Part shown: one piece after another, positions 5,744-10,420 of the stretch
Layout: the number at the start of each line of letters is the position of its first letter
Position numbering within the stretch: position 1 is the stretch's first letter
NCBI GenBank assembly: GCA_040904405.1
Contig: JBBDTK010000033.1
Location: 1-10,420, forward strand
Origin: VRUE01 sp040904405
Lineage (GTDB): Bacteria > Actinomycetota > Thermoleophilia > Solirubrobacterales > 70-9
Length of the DNA stretch: 10,420 nt
Reading direction: 5' to 3'
Made by a program: the position numbers and the translations under genes
Notes under the pieces: model-generated
What the model was told of the DNA's origin: nothing
The model's database searches: none
The model's input: only the letters and a program-made list of their open reading frames with translations

Positions 5744-7080
5744 GCGAGGGCAAGGAGACGATCGGGGTGGTCGGCGCCGGCTGGGTGGGGCTGGTGACGG
5801 CGAGCTGCTTCGCCGACCTCGGCCACCGGGTGGTGGCGCGCGACATCGTCGCCGAGAAGGTTGCGTCGCTCTCGCGCGGCGAGACGACGATCCACGAGCC
5901 GGGCCTCGACGACCTCCTCGCCCGCAACTCCGAGCGGCTCACCTTCACCACCGAGATGGACGAGCTGCTGGATGCCGCCCGGCTGCTCTTCGTCTGCGTC
6001 GACACGCCGCCGACCCGTTCCGGCGACGCCGACCTCTCGCGGGTTCGCTCAGTTGTCGATGAGCTGCCCGCCGAGAGCGACCACGTCCTGGTCATGAAGA
6101 GCACCGTGCCCGCCGGCACCGGAGCGGCGATCCGGCGCGACGTGCCGGGCCTCTCCTACGTCTCCTGCCCCGAGTTCCTCAAGGAGGGCTCGGCGGTGGC
6201 CGACTTCATGCACCCCGACCGGGTCGTGATCGGCGCCGACGCCGGCGACGAGGCCGCCGGCGACGCCCTCGCGGCGCTGTACGAGCCGCTGGGCGGCGAG
6301 CAGGTGCGCACCGACGTCGCCAGCGCCGAGATGATCAAGCTCGCCTCCAACGCCTTCCTGGCGACCAAGATCTCCTTCGTCAACGAGATCGCCAACGTCT
6401 GCGAGGAGGTCGGCGCCGACGTCGGCGAGGTCGCCCGCGGCATGGGACTCGACCAGCGCATCGGCCCCGCCTTCCTCCGCGCCGGGATCGGCTGGGGGGG
6501 CAGCTGCTTCGGCAAGGACACGATCGCGCTCAAGAAGCTGGCCGGCAACAGCGGCTACCACTTCCAGCTGCTGAGCGCGGTGATCGACGTGAACGAGCTG
6601 CAGAAGCGGCGGGTCGTCCAGAAGCTGAAGGGGCGCCTCGACTCGCTCGCCGGACGGCGGGTGGCGCTGCTCGGCCTCGCCTTCAAGCCCGACACCGACG
6701 ACATGCGCGACGCGGCGAGCCTGGTCCTGGCAGCGCGGTTGCAGGGCGAGGGGGCCGACGTCGTCGCTTACGACCCGGTGGCCGGCGACAAGGCGCGTGA
6801 GCTGCTCGACGGGGTCGAGCTGCGCGACTCGGCCCTGGCGGCGCTGGAGGGCGCCGACGCGGCCGTGCTGGTCACCGAGTGGGGCGAGTTCGCCGAGCTC
6901 GACTGGACGGTGGCGGCAGAGCGGATGGCGCGGCCGCTGCTGGTCGACGGCCGCAACTTCCTCGACCCGGATCGGCTCATAGCGGCTGGTTTCGAGTACG
7001 AGGGCATCGGCCGCCAGAGTGCGGATGACCGGCGCAGCTCGGCGTCTACCGGTCGCTCGCGTGCAGAGCACGCCCCGTGA
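5740..7080 (+). CDS. UDP-glucose 6-dehydrogenase (UDPG/GDP-mannose dehydrogenase family)
   Basis: The enzyme oxidises an NDP-hexose twice with NAD+ to the NDP-uronate, most likely UDP-glucose to UDP-glucuronate for envelope polysaccharide. The product is 446 aa. The N-terminal Rossmann motif is IGVVGAGWVGLV (8-19). CVDTPP and PEFLKEGSAV are substrate and active-site loops. K200 and N204 lie in MIKLASNAF. The catalytic nucleophile is C256 in GWGGSCFGKDT. The C-terminal domain contains ALLGLAFKPDTDDMRDAAS and ends with the family-like FEYEGIGR. The TTG start overlaps the LCP stop (TTGA), so translation is coupled. The last 20 or so residues (from S427, Arg/Ser-rich) are read from the repeat element at 7026-7179, and the TGA lies in one arm of its inverted repeat, so the natural end was probably near R425-Q426. 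GDP-mannose as substrate cannot be excluded, given the mannose-type neighbours. Confidence 0.93.
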   Translation: MSEGKETIGVVGAGWVGLVTASCFADLGHRVVARDIVAEKVASLSRGETTIHEPGLDDLLARNSERLTFTTEMDELLDAARLLFVCVDTPPTRSGDADLSRVRSVVDELPAESDHVLVMKSTVPAGTGAAIRRDVPGLSYVSCPEFLKEGSAVADFMHPDRVVIGADAGDEAAGDALAALYEPLGGEQVRTDVASAEMIKLASNAFLATKISFVNEIANVCEEVGADVGEVARGMGLDQRIGPAFLRAGIGWGGSCFGKDTIALKKLAGNSGYHFQLLSAVIDVNELQKRRVVQKLKGRLDSLAGRRVALLGLAFKPDTDDMRDAASLVLAARLQGEGADVVAYDPVAGDKARELLDGVELRDSALAALEGADAAVLVTEWGEFAELDWTVAAERMARPLLVDGRNFLDPDRLIAAGFEYEGIGRQSADDRRSSASTGRSRAEHAP

Positions 7081-7134
7081 CGCACGTGACCCGCGCATAT
7101 CGGCGTCCTCGCTCGCTCGCGTGCAGAGCACGCC
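7026..7134. repeat. Two-copy hairpin repeat at the dehydrogenase 3' end
   Basis: Two copies lie at 7026-7074 and 7087-7134. The first 21 nt agree at 18 positions (TGACC, then GCGCA and TCGGCGTC). A variable 5-6 nt follows, and the last 22 nt are identical (7053-7074 and 7113-7134). Each copy carries a perfect hairpin, GCGTGC-AGA-GCACGC (7059-7073 and 7119-7133). The first copy lies inside the dehydrogenase reading frame; the second is intergenic. The form is that of repetitive extragenic palindrome-type elements. Two copies without regular spacers do not make a CRISPR array. Confidence 0.75.
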
Positions 7135-7179
7135 ACGCTCACTGCGTCCTTAATCTGCTTGGTCACGTGCGCCACGGGG
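7073..7179. repeat. 19-bp inverted repeat enclosing the second hairpin copy
   Basis: CCCCGTGACGCACGTGACC (7073-7091) and GGTCACGTGCGCCACGGGG (7161-7179) are complementary at 18 of 19 positions, the exception being A7080/C7172. The 69 nt between them contains the GCGTGC-AGA-GCACGC hairpin (7119-7133). The left arm holds the dehydrogenase TGA (7078-7080) and the right arm ends 7 nt before the next start codon. In RNA this would be a nested stem structure spanning almost the whole intergenic region. It could terminate, stabilise or uncouple the two transcription units. In DNA each arm also holds a CACGTG palindrome. There is no T-run, so an ordinary intrinsic terminator is unlikely. Confidence 0.7.
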
Positions 7180-7186
7180 TCTAGGA

Positions 7187-8170
7187 ATGCAGGCGATCGT
7201 GTTGGTGGGGGGGGAAGGCACTCGGTTGAAGCCGCTGACCGATGCGATTCCGAAGCCGGCACTTACGCTGGTCGACCGGCCCTTACTCGTCTACATGATC
7301 GAGTGGCTGGCCGGCCACGGCGTGGACGAGGTGGTGCTCGCCTGCGGCTTCCTGCCGCAGGCGCTGCGCGAGGCGCTGGCCGGCGAGGAGGAGCGCGCCG
7401 GGGTCTCGATCCGCTACCTGGTCGAGCCCGAGCCGCTCGGCACCGCCGGCGCGATCCGCTTCGCCGCCGACCAGCTCGGCGAGGAGCTGGACGACCGCTT
7501 CCTCGCCCTCAACGGCGACGTGCTCACCGACCTCGACCTGAGTGCCCTGTTGGAAGCCCACGCGAAGCGCGCTGCGCGGGCGACGATCGCGCTGCACGCG
7601 GTCGAGGACTCCTCCGCCTACGGGCTGGTCCGCAGCGATGAGGAAGGCGAGGTGCTGGAGTTCGCCGAGAAGACCGGCGAGGCGGTTGCGGGCGAGGTCA
7701 ACGCCGGCATGTACGTGCTGGAGCGCTCGGTCCTCGACCTGATCCCGCCCGTGGGCAAGATCTCGATCGAGCGCAGCATTTTCCCGGCCATGGTGGGGAA
7801 AAAGCTGCGATCGCTGGCGCTCGACGGCTACTGGATGGACATCGGCACCCCGCAGCGCTACCTGCAGGCGAGCTGGGACATCCTCGAGCGACGGGTCAGG
7901 ACCCGGGTCGAGCCGACCGGCGAGGGGCTGCTGGTCGACGCGAGCGCCGAGGTCGACCCGGGCGCGACGGTCGGGCCGCGGGCCGTGGTCGGGCCCGGCT
8001 GCCGGCTCGCCGCCGGCGCCGCGGTCCGCGACTCTGTCCTGCTCGAAGGCTGCTCGGTCGGCGAGGGCGCCACCGTGGCCGGCTCGATCCTGGCCCCGGG
8101 AGCGACGGTCGAGGCCGGCGCCGAGCTGCGCGACGCGGTCGCCGCCCCAGGTGAAAGGCTGCCCGGCTGA
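7187..8170 (+). CDS. NDP-sugar pyrophosphorylase, mannose-1-phosphate guanylyltransferase-like
   Basis: The enzyme transfers a nucleotidyl group from NTP to a sugar-1-phosphate, giving an activated sugar for glycan synthesis; GDP-mannose is likeliest from context. The product is 327 aa. The nucleotidyltransferase domain (1 to about 235) opens directly with the signature AIVLVGGEGTRLKPLT and then PKPALTLVDRP. Metal and sugar-site residues are D111 in LNGDVLTD, the EKTGEAVAGEVNAGMYVLE loop (161-179) and D218 in YWMDIGTPQRYLQA. Residues of about 249-320 are a left-handed beta-helix of hexapeptide repeats (VDPGATVGPRAVVGPGCRLA), as in GMPPB and ManB-type enzymes. The ATG at 7187 fits because the signature begins at residue 3; the nearest GGA abuts the ATG, but GGGG at 7176-7179 lies 7 nt away. 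It ends in ATGA overlap with the isomerase gene, indicating coupled translation. A glucose-1-P enzyme is the main alternative. Confidence 0.88.
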   Translation: MQAIVLVGGEGTRLKPLTDAIPKPALTLVDRPLLVYMIEWLAGHGVDEVVLACGFLPQALREALAGEEERAGVSIRYLVEPEPLGTAGAIRFAADQLGEELDDRFLALNGDVLTDLDLSALLEAHAKRAARATIALHAVEDSSAYGLVRSDEEGEVLEFAEKTGEAVAGEVNAGMYVLERSVLDLIPPVGKISIERSIFPAMVGKKLRSLALDGYWMDIGTPQRYLQASWDILERRVRTRVEPTGEGLLVDASAEVDPGATVGPRAVVGPGCRLAAGAAVRDSVLLEGCSVGEGATVAGSILAPGATVEAGAELRDAVAAPGERLPG

Positions 8171-9153
8171 TGCTCGAAGACGTCCTCGCCATTCCCGATC
8201 ACCTGCGCGACGCGCTCTGGCGGGTCGAGTCGGCCCAGCTGGCGCCGGTCGATTCGGCCGGTCTGCTGCTCTGCGGCATGGGCGGCTCGGCGATCGGCGG
8301 CGACCTCGCCGAGGCGGCTCTCGGCCCGCGGCAGAGCGGGCCGATGCTGACCGTGCGCGGCTACGAGCTGCCGGCCTGGGCGACCGACGAGTGGCTCGTC
8401 TTCGGCTGCAGCTATTCGGGCGGGACCGAGGAGGCGATCGCCTGCTTCGAGGCCGCCGGTGAGCTCGGCGCCCGGCGCGTCTTCGCCGGCACCGGTGGGC
8501 CGATGGCGGAGGCGGCGCGGGCGGCGGGCGAGCCGGTGATCGGCCTGCCCGGCCTGCTGCCGGCGCCCCGCACCGCGGTCGCGTACGTGCTGGTCTGCGC
8601 GCTCGAGGTCGCCGCGGCGGCCGGGATCGCGCCGCGGCTCGGCGAGGAGATCGAGGCGGCGGCGGCCGCACTCGAGGGCGGCCGCGAGCGGCTGCAGGCG
8701 CTCGCGGCCGAGCTCGGCGGCGCGCTCGGCCCGGCCTTCCCGGTGGTCTACGGCGGCGGCCCGACCGTCGCCGCGGCGCGGCGCTGGAAGACCCAGATCA
8801 ACGAGAACGCGAAGCTGCCGGCCTTCTTCTCGGAGCTGCCCGAGGCCGACCACAACGAGATCTGCGGCTGGGACGGGGACGTCGTCGAAGGGCGGCTGGC
8901 GGCGCTGATGCTCGAGGACCGCGATCAGCACCCGCGGGTGCGCCGCCGCTTCGAGCTGACCGCGGCCGAGCTCGAGCGGCAGGGCTCGACCGCGATCCGG
9001 ATCGAGACCGCCGGCGAGAGCCGGCTCGAGCGCTTGCTCTGGGCGGTGATGCTGGGCGATCTGGTCTCGCTGGAGCTGGCCGCGGCGCGCGGCGTCGAGC
9101 CGCTGCCGGTCGAGCCGATCGACCGGCTCAAGGCCGCGCTCGGCGACGCCTGA
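8170..9153 (+). CDS. Bifunctional phosphoglucose/phosphomannose isomerase
   Basis: This SIS-domain isomerase interconverts fructose-6-P with glucose-6-P and mannose-6-P, supplying mannose-6-P for GDP-mannose. The product is 327 aa, normal for the archaeal/actinobacterial PGI/PMI family. The first SIS half has LLLCGMGGSAIGGDLAE (32-48) and GCSYSGGTEEAIACF (79-93). Most members read SYSGNTEET there, so G85 is a mild deviation. The family-specific second half contains WKTQINENAKLPAF (206-219) and ELPEADHNEICGW (222-234). E212 and H228 match the spacing of the catalytic pair known from Pyrobaculum PGI/PMI (E203, H219). The ATG overlaps the previous stop (TGATG). The downstream gene starts after 69 nt with its own ribosome site. 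Whether this protein acts on both sugars cannot be told from sequence; some actinobacterial relatives are annotated only as SIS-domain proteins. Confidence 0.9.
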   Translation: MLEDVLAIPDHLRDALWRVESAQLAPVDSAGLLLCGMGGSAIGGDLAEAALGPRQSGPMLTVRGYELPAWATDEWLVFGCSYSGGTEEAIACFEAAGELGARRVFAGTGGPMAEAARAAGEPVIGLPGLLPAPRTAVAYVLVCALEVAAAAGIAPRLGEEIEAAAAALEGGRERLQALAAELGGALGPAFPVVYGGGPTVAAARRWKTQINENAKLPAFFSELPEADHNEICGWDGDVVEGRLAALMLEDRDQHPRVRRRFELTAAELERQGSTAIRIETAGESRLERLLWAVMLGDLVSLELAAARGVEPLPVEPIDRLKAALGDA

Positions 9154-9212
9154 GCGGCGAGCCGGAGCGACCTGCCGCATCTCCGTATCCTTGCTCCGGG
9201 TCCCAATAGACG

Positions 9213-9219
9213 AAAGGAA
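9213..9219 (+). promoter_or_regulatory. Shine-Dalgarno site of the adenosylhomocysteinase gene
   Basis: AAAGGAA lies 3 nt upstream of ATG 9223 (5 nt from the GG core). The 69-nt spacer 9154-9222 is more AT-rich in its 3' half and may carry a weak promoter, but I cannot assign -35/-10 boxes. A weak CGGAG/CTCCG pair (9163-9167, 9181-9185) is too short to call a terminator. Confidence 0.65.
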
Positions 9220-9222
9220 TCG

Positions 9223-10420
<1,198 letters not shown>

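Noticed and set aside
6491..6501. Run of eight G as a possible frameshift or sequencing error
   Set aside because: The run encodes the conserved GWGGSC active-site motif in frame, and the protein continues normally on both sides.
4189..7080. 963-codon + strand frame that looks like an LCP-dehydrogenase fusion
   Set aside because: The first 517 codons are an out-of-frame reading of the LCP gene (Arg/Pro/Gln-rich nonsense). The real dehydrogenase begins at TTG 5740 with a Shine-Dalgarno site.
7053..7134. Possible CRISPR array
   Set aside because: There are only two repeat copies, the intervening sequence is itself partly repeated, and no cas gene is present.
9154..9222. SAH or SAM riboswitch ahead of ahcY
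   Set aside because: The 69-nt spacer is short, and I see neither the conserved core segments nor convincing paired stems of these riboswitches.

Overview
The window is very GC-rich (about 70% by eye) and every protein looks actinobacterial. The deep-branching Thermoleophilia/Solirubrobacterales type is my best guess, from overall sequence feel only. The 10-N gap shows it is scaffolded draft DNA. All genes lie on the + strand. No stretch over 300 bases lacks a gene. The longest gaps are 2820-3015 (repeat-like DNA, assembly gap, palindromes) and 7081-7186 (a hairpin-rich repeat).

Region 1 (1-2819) is the 3' end of an F1Fo ATP synthase operon: the 5'-truncated gamma subunit (atpG), complete beta (atpD) and complete epsilon (atpC). 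A possible 24-codon ORF sits between atpD and atpC, starting directly after the atpD stop. Region 2 (2820-3015) is non-coding and holds an imperfect direct repeat, a long inverted repeat with roughly 27-nt arms, the N gap, and a 29-bp imperfect palindrome.

Region 3 (3016-7080) is a tightly packed unit: an M20 metallopeptidase, a membrane-anchored LCP (LytR-CpsA-Psr) glycopolymer transferase with an extra C-terminal domain, and a UDP-glucose/GDP-mannose dehydrogenase. Region 4 (7026-7179) is a short repeat element with two copies of a hairpin unit and a 19-bp inverted repeat; it overlaps the dehydrogenase 3' end. Region 5 (7187-9153) holds an NDP-sugar pyrophosphorylase (mannose-1-phosphate guanylyltransferase-like) overlapping a bifunctional phosphoglucose/phosphomannose isomerase. 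Region 6 (9223 to the end) is a 3'-truncated S-adenosylhomocysteinase with its own strong ribosome binding site.

The central genes fit one theme. The isomerase interconverts fructose-6-P, glucose-6-P and mannose-6-P; the pyrophosphorylase makes an NDP-sugar; the dehydrogenase oxidises an NDP-hexose to the uronate; and the LCP enzyme would attach the finished polymer to the cell wall. From memory, sahH, a PGI/PMI-like protein, a GDP-mannose pyrophosphorylase and an LCP protein also lie within about 20 genes of each other in Mycobacterium (Rv3248c-Rv3267). I see no clearly new multi-gene system. The best leads are the hairpin repeat at 7026-7179, the inverted repeat beside the assembly gap, and the C-terminal domain of the LCP protein.
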